This document shows positions 44,932-54,232 of a stretch of DNA of 64,000 nucleotides, piece after piece; positions within the stretch are counted from its first letter, which is position 1, and each line of letters opens with the position of its first letter. This DNA is from Amphibacillus sp052055485. GTDB taxonomy: Bacteria > Bacillota > Bacilli > Bacillales > Amphibacillaceae. Location of the stretch: assembly GCF_052055485.1 (NCBI RefSeq), contig NZ_CP197171.1, forward strand, positions 1,922,001 to 1,986,000, read 5' to 3'. The notes beneath the pieces were generated by a model that was not told where the DNA came from, did not search any database, and saw only the letters and a list, made by a program, of their open reading frames with translations. A program made the position numbers and the translations under genes.

Positions 44932-46329
44932 TGTCAAGTCCAAAATCTTGTGTAATAACCTATAGCTATCTCTGTAGTTACTTGAGAGGGGGGTAGCTTT
45001 TCCTGTCCTCGCCATGGCGAGGTCAGGAAAAGCGTTACATTTAATTCTCCCCCGGGGCATAGTCTCTTAAAAATTTTCGCTTCGTCTTCTGAAATCCTTC
45101 GTGGATATCCATCAAAACGGCACCGATAAGTCGGACAGCTGAATCTATATTCGGAAAGATCCCAATGACTCTTTCCCTACGCCGTATTTCTCTATTGACT
45201 CGCTCTAAACTGTTTGTCGTCCTTAGAGAGACATGATAGCCCGTGGGTTCTTGGATGAATTGTAGGGCATCATCAAAACCGGCTTCTAACTTCTCGATGA
45301 CCGCTGTGTACTTCGGATTTCCCTCGACTGTCTTTATAAAGTTTGTCTTCAATTCTCTGGCATGGGCCAGGGTATCGGCATAAAAGATTTGTTTTAAGGC
45401 TGTCCGTTCAGCTTGACTGTTTTTCTTCGGCATCACATCCGTTAGATTGCGTAAGAAATGGGTGGTACAACGCTGCCATGGACAGTTCAAAAAGTCTTCT
45501 TTAATCGCTGCTTTCAATCCAGAATGCGCATCAGAGATGATGAGCTTGGGTTTCTTCAAACCACGCGCTCGTAAGTCCTGAAAGAAGCTTGTCCAAGCTG
45601 CCTTTGATTCCTCTTCTGAAACCATAAATCCAATAATCTCACGTCTATTCTCTGACGTCACCCCTTGCGCAATATAGACACCTTTAGATACCACACGATG
45701 ATTCTCTCGCACTTTAATATACATGGCATCGACATAAACATAGGCATAGTATTTATGGTGAAGGGCGCGCTCTCTAAACGATGCCACCTCAGGATCTAGA
45801 CGTTTGAGAATATCAGAAGCAAATGAACGAGAGACGCCTTCCCCACAGAGGGTCTCAACAATTTTAGTGACCTTTCGGGTCGATACACCACTCACGACAG
45901 ATTCCACTAATGTCAGAACAAGCGATTGATCCATACGTTGATACTTCTCGAATAACTTTGTTGAAAAGGCACCAGAGCGTGTCCGAGGGACTTTCAGCGT
46001 GATTCGCCCGATAGGTAGTTTATAATCTCTTTCGTAATAGCCATTCCGCATGTCTTGGCGAAGTGCATGGCGTTCTCGTGAGTCGGCTTGGACATAGGCA
46101 TCACGCTCCGCCTCCATGTAGGCATTAAATACAGCGACTGCCAGTCCTTTAGTTGCCGAATTTAAGTTGCTCGATAAAATTTCCTCTGTTAATTTGTCCA
46201 TATCTAGGGTAAAATTTAATTGAGTCATTTCAGTTCTCTCCTTTTCAATGGTTGGTTGGTAACTACATTGTACTATAGGAGAGCTGATTTGGCTCTTTTT
46301 CTTTATTACACAATTATATAGCCTTAATC
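44932..46329 (-). mobile_element. IS256-family insertion sequence, complete
   Basis: A 1398-bp element with one transposase gene on the minus strand. The terminal inverted repeats share TTGTGTAATAA at the same offset from the ends (left TGTCAAGTCC..., right complement GATTAAGGCT...), resembling IS256 ends. The flanks carry a perfect 8-bp duplication GCAAATCG (44924-44931 and 46330-46337), itself part of the tandem unit. The transposase is intact, so the element may be mobile. A related end without a transposase lies at 55496-55562. Confidence 0.88.
45041..46228 (-). CDS. IS256-family (mutator-type) transposase
   Basis: A 395-residue transposase from the ATG at 46228, preceded by AAAAGGAGAG. 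A longer frame extends back through the IS end and the tandem repeats and is an artefact. Family landmarks include MRNGYYERDYKLPIGRITL, the catalytic Asp in YVDAMYIKV, ISDAHSGLKAA with the second Asp, the C-x2-H-like CTTHFLRNL, and TNSLERVNREIRRR with the catalytic Glu. It moves the element by a copy-out mechanism. Confidence 0.93.
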   Translation of the reverse strand: MTQLNFTLDMDKLTEEILSSNLNSATKGLAVAVFNAYMEAERDAYVQADSRERHALRQDMRNGYYERDYKLPIGRITLKVPRTRSGAFSTKLFEKYQRMDQSLVLTLVESVVSGVSTRKVTKIVETLCGEGVSRSFASDILKRLDPEVASFRERALHHKYYAYVYVDAMYIKVRENHRVVSKGVYIAQGVTSENRREIIGFMVSEEESKAAWTSFFQDLRARGLKKPKLIISDAHSGLKAAIKEDFLNCPWQRCTTHFLRNLTDVMPKKNSQAERTALKQIFYADTLAHARELKTNFIKTVEGNPKYTAVIEKLEAGFDDALQFIQEPTGYHVSLRTTNSLERVNREIRRRERVIGIFPNIDSAVRLIGAVLMDIHEGFQKTKRKFLRDYAPGEN

Positions 46330-46682
46330 GCAAATCGAGAAAGTTGATTGCAAATCGAGAAAGTTGATTGCAAATCGAGAAAGTTGATTGCAAATCGAGA
46401 AAGTTGATTGTAAATCGAAGAAGTTGATTGCAAATCGAAGAAGTTGATTGCAAATCAAGAGAGTTGATTGCAAATCAAGAGAGTTGACTACAAATCAGAG
46501 AAAAATCCTCAAACTTGGGCACAAGATAGGTAGTTATAGGGGATGGAAATAAATAAAATCATATTATTATTTTGAAACTCTTTTCGTTGTCTATCGACTG
46601 ATTAATCGTATATAATGTAAACTATAATTTCCTAAAGCTCACTATTTTGGTATACTAGTAAAAATGAATCAAGGAGGCAGAT

Positions 46683-48173
46683 ATGATGGACATGAAAACC
46701 TATCAATCTATGGATGCAGTTGGCTTAGCTGAATTGGTTAGAGGAAAACAGGTTTCACCTAGGGAGTTAGTAGATCTAGCTTTTCAAAGATTAGAAGAGG
46801 TGAATTCAGATTTGAATGCGGTTGCACGTACCCGTAGGGATCGTGTTTATGGGGAATTAGAACAATTAAAAGATGAAGGACAGCCATTTTATGGTGTTCC
46901 TCTGTTTTTAAAGGATATTTCACAGGCAATTGGTGGAGAGGTTTTAAGTTCTGGGTCGAAACTTTTAACGGAGAATGTTGTTGCACAAGATTCAAATTTT
47001 GTTGCACGATTAAAAGAAGCTGGCTTTCTTATGTTAGGACATACGACAACTCCAGAGTTTGGTTTGAAGAATATTACTGAACCTGAAGTGTTTGGTCCAA
47101 CACGAAATCCATGGAATTTAGAACATTCACCTGGTGGCTCAAGTGGTGGTGCAGCTGCACTTGTTGCAAGTGGCGTTGTTCCGGTCGCAGGTGCAAGTGA
47201 TGGGGGTGGATCGATTCGGATTCCAGCAGGTTTTTCTGGTTTATTTGGTTTGAAACCGACTCGTGGGCGAACTCCTGTAGGACCAGGTATAGGTCGTCAA
47301 TGGCAAGGTGCGTCTATTGATTTTGTCCTTAGTCGTTCCGTTCGAGATAGTGCAGCATTGTTGGATACATTACAGGTTATTCAGCCTGAAGCGGCTTTTC
47401 AAACACCTTTATATGATGGTAGCTATTTTGATTTGACAAAAAGTCACTCGAAAAAGAAATATCGAATTGCTTATACAACAGCTTCACCGGTGAGAACAAC
47501 AGTGAGTGATGAAGCCAAACACTCTGTATTAAATATGGTGAAATGGTTAGAGGATCAAGGACACGAAGTTGTTGAAGCAGAAGCCCCTGTTGATGGTGTT
47601 AAATTGATGAAAAATTATTATCTGATGAATAGTGGAGAAATAAATCAAGTGATTACCCAGTTGAAACGGAGATTAGACCGTAATTTAACGACAGATGATA
47701 TTGAAATTATCACCTGGGTATTGGATCAAGCTGGGAAAAATGTGACAGCCGCAACATATAGTTCAAGTTTAACAGGTTGGGATTTTGCTGCTGCCCGAAT
47801 GGCTGAATTCCACCAGGAATATGATTTTTATTTAACGCCAACAAATGCTCACCCAGCACCGAAGATTGGTGAACTTGAACTTCCTGAAGAACAAATAGAA
47901 ACATTACTAAAAATAGATCATCTGTCGATGGCAGAACAGCAAAAGCTTGTTTATGAAATGTTTTTACCAAGTTTAACGTTTACGCCATTCACACAACTGG
48001 CAAACTTGACTGGTCAACCTGCTATGAGTGTGCCGACGTTTATTACTCGCGAAGGTCTACCGATGGGTGTTCAATTTGTTGCTGGAAAAGGAAGAGAAGA
48101 TCAACTCATTGAGCTAGCCAGCCAAATCGAGCAGACTGAATTGTGGAAGCAAAGAGTGGTTGATCCAATTTAA
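46683..48173 (+). CDS. Amidase-signature family hydrolase
   Basis: A 496-residue amidase. The Ser-cisSer-Lys triad is visible: Lys77 in PLFLKDIS, Ser153 in SPGGSSGGAAALVASG, and Ser177 in GASDGGGSIRIPAGFSGLFG, with the 24-residue spacing usual for the family. It hydrolyses carboxamides; the natural substrate is unknown. GatA is unlikely because no gatC or gatB flanks it and the C-terminus differs. Two adjacent ATGs (46683, 46686) follow AAGGAGGC, and either may be used. It is monocistronic. Confidence 0.87.
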   Translation: MMDMKTYQSMDAVGLAELVRGKQVSPRELVDLAFQRLEEVNSDLNAVARTRRDRVYGELEQLKDEGQPFYGVPLFLKDISQAIGGEVLSSGSKLLTENVVAQDSNFVARLKEAGFLMLGHTTTPEFGLKNITEPEVFGPTRNPWNLEHSPGGSSGGAAALVASGVVPVAGASDGGGSIRIPAGFSGLFGLKPTRGRTPVGPGIGRQWQGASIDFVLSRSVRDSAALLDTLQVIQPEAAFQTPLYDGSYFDLTKSHSKKKYRIAYTTASPVRTTVSDEAKHSVLNMVKWLEDQGHEVVEAEAPVDGVKLMKNYYLMNSGEINQVITQLKRRLDRNLTTDDIEIITWVLDQAGKNVTAATYSSSLTGWDFAAARMAEFHQEYDFYLTPTNAHPAPKIGELELPEEQIETLLKIDHLSMAEQQKLVYEMFLPSLTFTPFTQLANLTGQPAMSVPTFITREGLPMGVQFVAGKGREDQLIELASQIEQTELWKQRVVDPI

Positions 48174-48319
48174 ATTGGAAAAATTGCGTGCGATAGTTTG
48201 ATTTTATAGGTGCACATACGGCTGTTACGTGTGAAACCGGAAATTCACGTGCAAACGGAAATAAATAAAAAAGTTGGAATCTGTGAAGTGGAGATTCCAT
48301 TCAAAAAGGATGTGTTCAG

Positions 48320-49000
48320 ATGGCAAAGCAAATTTTACACAATGATTGGGCCCCATTATTAGAAGATGAATTTAATAAACCCTATTATAAAAAAATTCGT
48401 CAATTTTTAATCAAAGAATATCAAACTCAAATCGTTTATCCGAATATGAATGATATTTATAATGCCCTACACTATACGTCTTATGCGAATGTCAAGGTGG
48501 TTATTTTAGGACAGGATCCCTATCATGGCCCGAATCAGGCACATGGTTTAAGTTTTTCTGTCCAGCCTGGGGTCGCGATCCCTCCTTCTTTACAAAATAT
48601 GTATAAAGAATTGAATTCTGACTTGGGTTATGCTATTCCGAATCATGGATCTCTAGTAAAGTGGGCTAAGCAAGGGGTGTTGCTGTTGAATAATGTTTTG
48701 ACAGTACGCAAAGGTCAAGCCCATTCACACAAGGGAATGGGCTGGGAAATTTTTACGAATCGAGTGATTGAACTGTTAAATGACAAAGAAGAATCGATTG
48801 TTTATCTCCTTTGGGGAGCTGCTGCACAAAAGAAGGAGCAAATGATTGATACAAATAAACATTTCATCATTAAATCTCCGCATCCCAGCCCTCTATCTGC
48901 CCATCGTGGTTTTTTCGGTAGTCAACCCTTTTCAAAAGCCAATCATTATTTAAAACAAGTAGGTAGGGAGCCGATTGATTGGGAAATTGAGCGTCTTTAA
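48320..49000 (+). CDS. ung: Uracil-DNA glycosylase
   Basis: A 226-residue family-1 UDG. The water-activating GQDPYHG motif lies at residues 64-70 with catalytic Asp66. The DNA-minor-groove loop reads SPHPSPLSAHRGFFG near 187-201, with the conserved His. It removes uracil from DNA as the first base-excision repair step. The ATG follows AAAGGATG. Length and motifs are typical. It precedes a small phasin-like gene but is probably transcribed on its own. Confidence 0.95.
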   Translation: MAKQILHNDWAPLLEDEFNKPYYKKIRQFLIKEYQTQIVYPNMNDIYNALHYTSYANVKVVILGQDPYHGPNQAHGLSFSVQPGVAIPPSLQNMYKELNSDLGYAIPNHGSLVKWAKQGVLLLNNVLTVRKGQAHSHKGMGWEIFTNRVIELLNDKEESIVYLLWGAAAQKKEQMIDTNKHFIIKSPHPSPLSAHRGFFGSQPFSKANHYLKQVGREPIDWEIERL

Positions 49001-49081
49001 ATGGGTTGCTATGTTTTAGATTAATGCATTTGGGGAAGATACATATGATATAGGTATCAAATATTTAAGGAGCTGATCAAA

Positions 49082-49351
49082 ATGAAAGAGACTTTCAAAA
49101 AAGGTGTGGCCCTCGGCTTAGGTTTGGCAGCAACAGGTGTGGAACAAGCGGAGAAAGTAATTGATGAGCTAGTTAAAAAAGGTGAGATGACTCGTGAAGA
49201 ATCGAAAGCATTTTTCAATGAGTATTACAAAAAAGGAAAAGACAAACAAAAGGAAATGTTAACGGATTTAAATTTTGCCACACAAGATGATATCAAAAGA
49301 TTAGAAGCACGAATCGATGCACTGGCTGAACAAATCAATCGTGATAAGTAA
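49082..49351 (+). CDS. Phasin-like small helical protein
   Basis: An 89-residue protein. The N-terminal LGLGLAATGVEQAEKVIDELVKKGEMTREESKAFFNE is the pattern found in small proteins annotated as polyhydroxyalkanoate-regulator phasins in Bacillota. The C-terminal half (DDIKRLEARIDALAEQI) is a coiled coil. The start follows AAGGAGCTG. It lies 28 bp before the UbiB-type kinase gene, an arrangement seen elsewhere in Bacillales, so the two are likely co-transcribed and may work together. The biochemical role is not established. Confidence 0.75.
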   Translation: MKETFKKGVALGLGLAATGVEQAEKVIDELVKKGEMTREESKAFFNEYYKKGKDKQKEMLTDLNFATQDDIKRLEARIDALAEQINRDK

Positions 49352-49379
49352 GTTTTGCTGTTGAAAGGGAGGACTCGCC

Positions 49380-51059
49380 GTGATTGAAAAACCACTTCGG
49401 CATTTGCAACGATATAAGGATATTATCGTCGCTTTTTCGAGAAATGGCTTAGGGTTCTTGCTTGAACAAATGGGATTGCATGATCTCCATGTCATTCCAA
49501 AACGTTTATATAAAGAACGCAATCCAAAGGCAGAAGAAAAAACGTTAGGCGAACGAATTCGATTAATTTTAGAAGAACTAGGTCCAACCTTTATTAAGGT
49601 TGGGCAAATTGCTAGTACACGGCCTGACCTTTTTTCTGATGAAATCATTCAAGAGCTAGAAAAATTACAAACCCACGTCCCCCCTTTTCCTTTTCATGAG
49701 GCAAAAGAAATTATTGAGAGTGAGTTAGGACGTCCAATTGAAGATATTTTTCAAGAGATTGACTCTGAGCCATTAGCGGCGGCTTCAATTGGTCAGGTCC
49801 ATGTTGGTGTGTTAAAAACAGGTGAACAAGTGGCAATTAAAGTTCAACGCCCAAACATCCAAGAAAAAATCGAAACAGATTTTGAAATTTTAAAGGAAAT
49901 GGCGACTTTAGCGGAGTTAAGAATGGAATGGGCTGTGCGATATCGAGCACGGGATGTAGTTAAAGAATTTGCTAGTATGATTCGTGATGAACTCGATTAC
50001 ATCATTGAAGCACGTAATGTGAATCGGATTTCCAAACAATTAGAGGATGATGACTCAGTTCTAATCCCCGCAATATTCACTGAATTTACCAGTTCAAAGG
50101 TATTAGTGATGGAGTATGTAGAGGGGGTTAAATTAAGTGATGTGGTAGAACAAAAAGTTGCTGGATTTGATCAGAAAGAAGTTGCTGATCATTTAGCTCG
50201 GATCACTTTTCAACAAGTATTAATCGATGGTTTTTTCCATGCTGATCCTCATCCTGGAAACATTCTGATTCGTCCAGACAATCAATTAGTCTTATTAGAT
50301 TTTGGGATGGTTGGGCGCTTGACGGTAGCGATGAAGGAACAGTTTGGTTTATTGCTGATTAGTATGATGCGGGAAGATATAGAAGGTATGGTTGAACATC
50401 TGCTTGAAATGGGAATAACATCCTCAGAGATTGATAGGCAAGGACTTCTAGATGATATTGAGTTGCTAATGGATAAGTATTATCGTGCTGCATTGAGTGA
50501 GATTAGTTTGGCAGAGGCTGTTCGCGAGCTTTTTCAAATTGCGCATAAACACCAAATTGAGCTTTCTCCTGATTACACTATTTTAGGAAAAACTTTACTC
50601 ACATTAGAAGGGACTATTGCTCAATTAGATCCCGATCTCAGCATTGTAGAAGTCGCTAAACCCTTTGGACAACGTTTATTGCGAGAGCGGTATCGACCAA
50701 GAAAAATTGCTCAGCAGATGATTGGACAGCTATCAGAATTTGCTGATCTTTTCACCACCCTTCCAAAACAATTAAAGAATTTATCAAGTGTCATTAAAGG
50801 AAATAAAATACGCTTAGAAATCGACATTCCTGACTTGGATTCACTATTGAAGAAAATGGACCGCATTAGCAATCAGCTCTCTTTTGCCATCGTATTGTTA
50901 GCCTTTAGTATTATTATGGTCGGCTTAATTATTGGCTCGGCATTGTCAGGTCAACCCTCTGTGCTCTGGTCATTGCCTGCGATTGAGATTGGCTCATTTG
51001 TTGCGCTATTTTTGTTTCTTTGGTTGCTTTATTCTATTTTTAAGTCAGGACGGTTTTGA
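49380..51059 (+). CDS. UbiB/ABC1-type atypical kinase
   Basis: A 559-residue ABC1/UbiB family protein starting at GTG 49380 after AAAGGGAGG. Motifs: KVGQIASTRPDL (the KxGQ family motif, near 80), the Ala-rich loop AAASIGQVH near 138, the catalytic HADPHPGNIL near 288, and DFGMVG near 308. Two membrane segments follow at about residues 500-555. Members are atypical kinases or ATPases tied to quinone or lipid homeostasis. A strong terminator follows. Confidence 0.9.
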   Translation: MIEKPLRHLQRYKDIIVAFSRNGLGFLLEQMGLHDLHVIPKRLYKERNPKAEEKTLGERIRLILEELGPTFIKVGQIASTRPDLFSDEIIQELEKLQTHVPPFPFHEAKEIIESELGRPIEDIFQEIDSEPLAAASIGQVHVGVLKTGEQVAIKVQRPNIQEKIETDFEILKEMATLAELRMEWAVRYRARDVVKEFASMIRDELDYIIEARNVNRISKQLEDDDSVLIPAIFTEFTSSKVLVMEYVEGVKLSDVVEQKVAGFDQKEVADHLARITFQQVLIDGFFHADPHPGNILIRPDNQLVLLDFGMVGRLTVAMKEQFGLLLISMMREDIEGMVEHLLEMGITSSEIDRQGLLDDIELLMDKYYRAALSEISLAEAVRELFQIAHKHQIELSPDYTILGKTLLTLEGTIAQLDPDLSIVEVAKPFGQRLLRERYRPRKIAQQMIGQLSEFADLFTTLPKQLKNLSSVIKGNKIRLEIDIPDLDSLLKKMDRISNQLSFAIVLLAFSIIMVGLIIGSALSGQPSVLWSLPAIEIGSFVALFLFLWLLYSIFKSGRF

Positions 51060-51086
51060 ATTTTGTCTTTTGTAATGATCTGAAAA

Positions 51087-51136
51087 AAGATTGTATTGGA
51101 CTGGAAATCATTTCAGTTTAATGCAATCTTTTTTTA
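51087..51136 (+). terminator. Terminator after the UbiB-type gene
   Basis: AAGATTG and CAATCTT close a larger hairpin with an inner ACTG/CAGT stem, followed by a run of T. From 51137 to 51358 I see no gene. Confidence 0.75.
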
Positions 51137-51358
51137 CTTTCTTTTGGATAGGCTTCTACTTTCAATGAAATGTTCTCAACCTCATCCATTCCAATAAAAA
51201 ATAAACACAAATTCGAAAATTTGTGTAGCAATCTGAAAAATCGTATATAAATTAATGACTTTATTTTTCATTCAACTCTGCACCAGCAATTCTCCTTACA
51301 TCTTTATGCCCACATTAAAAAATTACTATAGATATTAAAAAAGCACTATTGAATGCGC

Positions 51359-51387
51359 TTACAATGTTGGGAATTGCCTCTTATACT
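51359..51387 (+). promoter_or_regulatory. Promoter of the sugar ABC transporter operon
   Basis: TTACAA (51359-51364) and TATACT (51382-51387) with an exact 17-bp spacer, about 40 bp before the binding-protein start codon. It is the natural target for the response regulator at 60751, although I see no clear operator. Confidence 0.55.
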
Positions 51388-51427
51388 TAAGTTGCAAGTA
51401 AAACAAGTGATTGAAAGGGGTTATGAC

Positions 51428-52606
51428 ATGTTTAACAAGGGGAAAAATTTATGGTTTTTGTTAGTCGCTGTGTTATTAGCATTTATGCTGGCAGGGTGTA
51501 CTGAGGGTTCATCAGGAGAAGTAGAAGAGCCAGATGTAGATTCAACGGATGAGGTTGAGTCAGATGACGGCGAGGAATCGAGTGGTAATATCGATGTTGG
51601 AATTGTGTTACCGACTCGTGATGAGCCGCGTTGGGTACAGGATGAGCAACGTTTCAAAGATGCTCTAGCAGATTCGGATTACACAACTGAGATTTTATTT
51701 AGTCAAGGGTCTTCAGCAAATGAATTACAGAATGTTGAAACATTAATTAGTCGTGGCATTGATGTGCTGATCATTAGTCCTCATGATGGAGATGCTGCAG
51801 GTGCAGCCGCTCAGGCAGCTGCTGATGAAGATGTAACCGTTATTGCTTATGACCGTTTGATCACAAATACTGAGGCTGTTGATTATTATGTGACTTTTGA
51901 TAGTTTTGCAGTTGGTGAAGCACAAGGTAACTATTTAATTGATCAAGCAGAAGAAGGGACTGGAATTCCTCTTTACTTATACGCTGGTGCAGCATCTGAT
52001 AATAATGCATTCTTGTTCTTTGAGGGAGCATGGTCAGTATTACAACCTAAAATAGTGGACGGTACTTTTGTAATTGCTAACTCAAGTGAAGCCGAAGCAT
52101 TATCTGATCAAGCAGAGCTAACACGTGATGAGTTGGGAAGAATTTTAGGGCAAGTTACAACAAACTGGGATCCGAATGAAGCAATTAATAAAGCCCAGAC
52201 CCATTTAACTTCAGCAAGTGATGATTTAAAAGGTGATGTATTGATCTTAGCGCCAAATGATGGGACATCCCGTTCAATTGCCGATACATTTGCAGCTGAT
52301 AGTGATATTTCTAGTTATGTGGTTACGGGTCAAGATGCCGAGATGGCTTCGATCCAATATATTATCGATGGTAAGCAATCCATGACTGTTTTTAAAGATG
52401 TGCGTCGTTTAGTTACAGATGCGATGGGTATGGCTGTTACGATCTTAGATGGTGCTACACCAGAAACAACGGGTTCTTATGATAATGGGGCTAAAGAAAT
52501 TGAAGCCATGCAATCAGAAGTCATCGTTGTTGATCAAGAAAATGTTCAGTCGGCTCTGATTGATTCAGAATACTATGATGCAAGTGATTTTACTGGTTTA
52601 GAATAA
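51428..52606 (+). CDS. Sugar ABC transporter substrate-binding lipoprotein (xylose/multiple-sugar type)
   Basis: A 392-residue lipoprotein from ATG 51428 after GAAAGGGG. The signal peptide ends in the lipobox LAGC (Cys24), followed by an acidic linker. The mature part is a periplasmic-binding-protein fold of the XylF/ChvE class: VGIVLPTRDEPRW, ISRGIDVLIISPHDGDAAG, VTVIAYDRLI, YAGAASDNNAFLF and VVTGQDAEMASIQYI. The class binds pentoses or hexoses. ATPase and permease genes follow in the same operon, separated by a strong hairpin that probably lets this subunit be made in excess. Confidence 0.9.
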   Translation: MFNKGKNLWFLLVAVLLAFMLAGCTEGSSGEVEEPDVDSTDEVESDDGEESSGNIDVGIVLPTRDEPRWVQDEQRFKDALADSDYTTEILFSQGSSANELQNVETLISRGIDVLIISPHDGDAAGAAAQAAADEDVTVIAYDRLITNTEAVDYYVTFDSFAVGEAQGNYLIDQAEEGTGIPLYLYAGAASDNNAFLFFEGAWSVLQPKIVDGTFVIANSSEAEALSDQAELTRDELGRILGQVTTNWDPNEAINKAQTHLTSASDDLKGDVLILAPNDGTSRSIADTFAADSDISSYVVTGQDAEMASIQYIIDGKQSMTVFKDVRRLVTDAMGMAVTILDGATPETTGSYDNGAKEIEAMQSEVIVVDQENVQSALIDSEYYDASDFTGLE

Positions 52607-52615
52607 CAGTCGATA

Positions 52616-52648
52616 CGAAATAGTGATAGTTATAATATCACTATTTCG
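52616..52648 (+). terminator. Intercistronic hairpin after the binding-protein gene
   Basis: A perfect 13-bp stem (CGAAATAGTGATA / TATCACTATTTCG) with a 7-nt loop, followed by TCCTTTTATT. Partial termination or 3'-end protection here would raise the binding protein over the ATPase and permease. Confidence 0.7.
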
Positions 52649-52681
52649 TCCTTTTATTGAGTGAACAAAGGTGGGTGAAAA

Positions 52682-54232
52682 ATGGCTGAGTATATTCTTG
52701 AAATGCATAATATTAATAAGGAATTTCCAGGTGTTAAAGCCTTAAGCCAAGTTAATTTCAAAGTTGAACAAGGTGAGATTCATTGTTTAATTGGTGAAAA
52801 TGGTGCAGGGAAGTCAACTTTAATGAAAGTGTTAAGCGGTGTTTATTCATATGGAGAATATGATGGAGATATTGTTTATCAGAACAAAGTTCAGCAGTTT
52901 AATAAAATCAATGACAGTGTTGATGTGGGAATTGCGATTATTTATCAGGAACTCGCTTTGTTTCCTGATCTCCCCGTTTATGAAAATATCTATATGGGTA
53001 ACGAAGTCAAACATCAAGGTGTGATCGATTGGAATCAAACGATTGTCAAAGCGAAAGAAATGTTAGAAAAGGTTAATTTAAAAGTAAATCCGGAAACATT
53101 AATTAAAGATTTGAGTGTCGGGAATCAACAGCTGGTTGAAATTGCTAAAGCAATTAGTAAAAATGTTAAATTACTTATTTTAGATGAACCGACAGCGGCA
53201 CTAAATGAGGATGATAGTGAAAATCTGCTGAGGTTAATTAAAGAACTAAAAAAACAAGGGATTACTTGTATTATGATTTCCCATAAATTAAAGGAAGTTG
53301 TTGCTATTGCCGACAAGGCAACGGTATTACGTGATGGACAAACGATTTGTACTCTAGATGCCAAAAAAGATGAGATTGAGGAACGTACAATTATTAAACA
53401 TATGGTTGGGCGTGAAATTAATGCAATCTATCCTAAGCTTCCTGAAAAGCAAATTGGTGACCGTGTGCTAGAGTTGCATAACTGGTCTGCCTATGATGCT
53501 CAGCTTGGTCGCCATGTCGTTAAGAAAGCTGATCTTCATTTGAACAAAGGAGAAATTATTGGAATAGCTGGTTTAATGGGAGCAGGACGTACTGAACTGG
53601 CCTTAAGTATTTTTGGCAATCAGCGTCAATATAAATTAAAAGGTGATCTCGTCCTTAATGGTCAAGTGAAAAAATTGAAACATACAAGTGAGGCGATTGC
53701 TGAGGGAATTGCCTATGTAACTGAGGACCGCAAGGGTAATGGGCTGTTTTTGCTGCAAAATATTACGAAAAATATCTCAGCAGCGAAATTATCAGGGATT
53801 TCAAATCAAGGGATTATCAATGATAATGAGGAAATAAAAGTTGCCGAACATTATAAAAACTCTCTTCAAATAAAAGCCTCTTCGATCGAACAATTAGTTG
53901 GGAAATTGAGTGGTGGTAATCAACAAAAGGTCTCATTAGGAAAATGGTTATTTGTTGGACCTAATGTGCTGATTTTAGATGAACCGACACGAGGTATTGA
54001 TGTCGGTGCTAAATTTGAGATCTATTCAGTGATGAACACATTGATTGAACAAGGATTAAGCATCATTATGATCTCATCAGAGCTTGGAGAAATATTAGGG
54101 ATGAGTGATCGAATTTATGTTATGGCTGAAGGGGAGATAACAGGAGAATTATCAGCTGAAGAAGCTGATCAAGAAAAAATAATGGAGCTTGCGACTCAGG
54201 CTGGAGGGTATCAGAATGAAACTATTCAATGA
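52682..54232 (+). CDS. Sugar ABC transporter ATPase (XylG/GguA type)
   Basis: A 516-residue tandem ABC ATPase. Domain 1 has Walker A GENGAGKST near 40-48, signature LSVGNQQLVEIAKA and DEPTAAL. Domain 2 has the degenerate GLMGAGRTE Walker A usual for this family, signature LSGGNQQKVSLGKW and DEPTRGIDVG. It powers import through the permease encoded next, whose start lies 17 bp inside this gene. The ATG follows AAAGGTGGG. Confidence 0.94.
   Translation: MAEYILEMHNINKEFPGVKALSQVNFKVEQGEIHCLIGENGAGKSTLMKVLSGVYSYGEYDGDIVYQNKVQQFNKINDSVDVGIAIIYQELALFPDLPVYENIYMGNEVKHQGVIDWNQTIVKAKEMLEKVNLKVNPETLIKDLSVGNQQLVEIAKAISKNVKLLILDEPTAALNEDDSENLLRLIKELKKQGITCIMISHKLKEVVAIADKATVLRDGQTICTLDAKKDEIEERTIIKHMVGREINAIYPKLPEKQIGDRVLELHNWSAYDAQLGRHVVKKADLHLNKGEIIGIAGLMGAGRTELALSIFGNQRQYKLKGDLVLNGQVKKLKHTSEAIAEGIAYVTEDRKGNGLFLLQNITKNISAAKLSGISNQGIINDNEEIKVAEHYKNSLQIKASSIEQLVGKLSGGNQQKVSLGKWLFVGPNVLILDEPTRGIDVGAKFEIYSVMNTLIEQGLSIIMISSELGEILGMSDRIYVMAEGEITGELSAEEADQEKIMELATQAGGYQNETIQ

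Larger units (their letters stand above)
44820..46502. repeat. 20-bp tandem repeat array interrupted by an IS element
   Basis: Units of GATTGCAAATCGAGAAAGTT and close variants occur about five times at 44820-44931 and about nine times at 46330-46502. An IS256-family element separates the halves; removing it and one 8-bp target duplication rejoins the array in phase. The left-most and right-most copies are the most diverged. The array is non-coding as far as I can tell; frames through it encode low-complexity repeats without start signals. Function unknown. Confidence 0.85.

Noticed and set aside
46229..46453. 75-codon N-terminal extension of the IS256 transposase
   Set aside because: It reads through the IS end and the 20-bp tandem repeats; the ATG at 46228 has a proper ribosome binding site and matches the family start.
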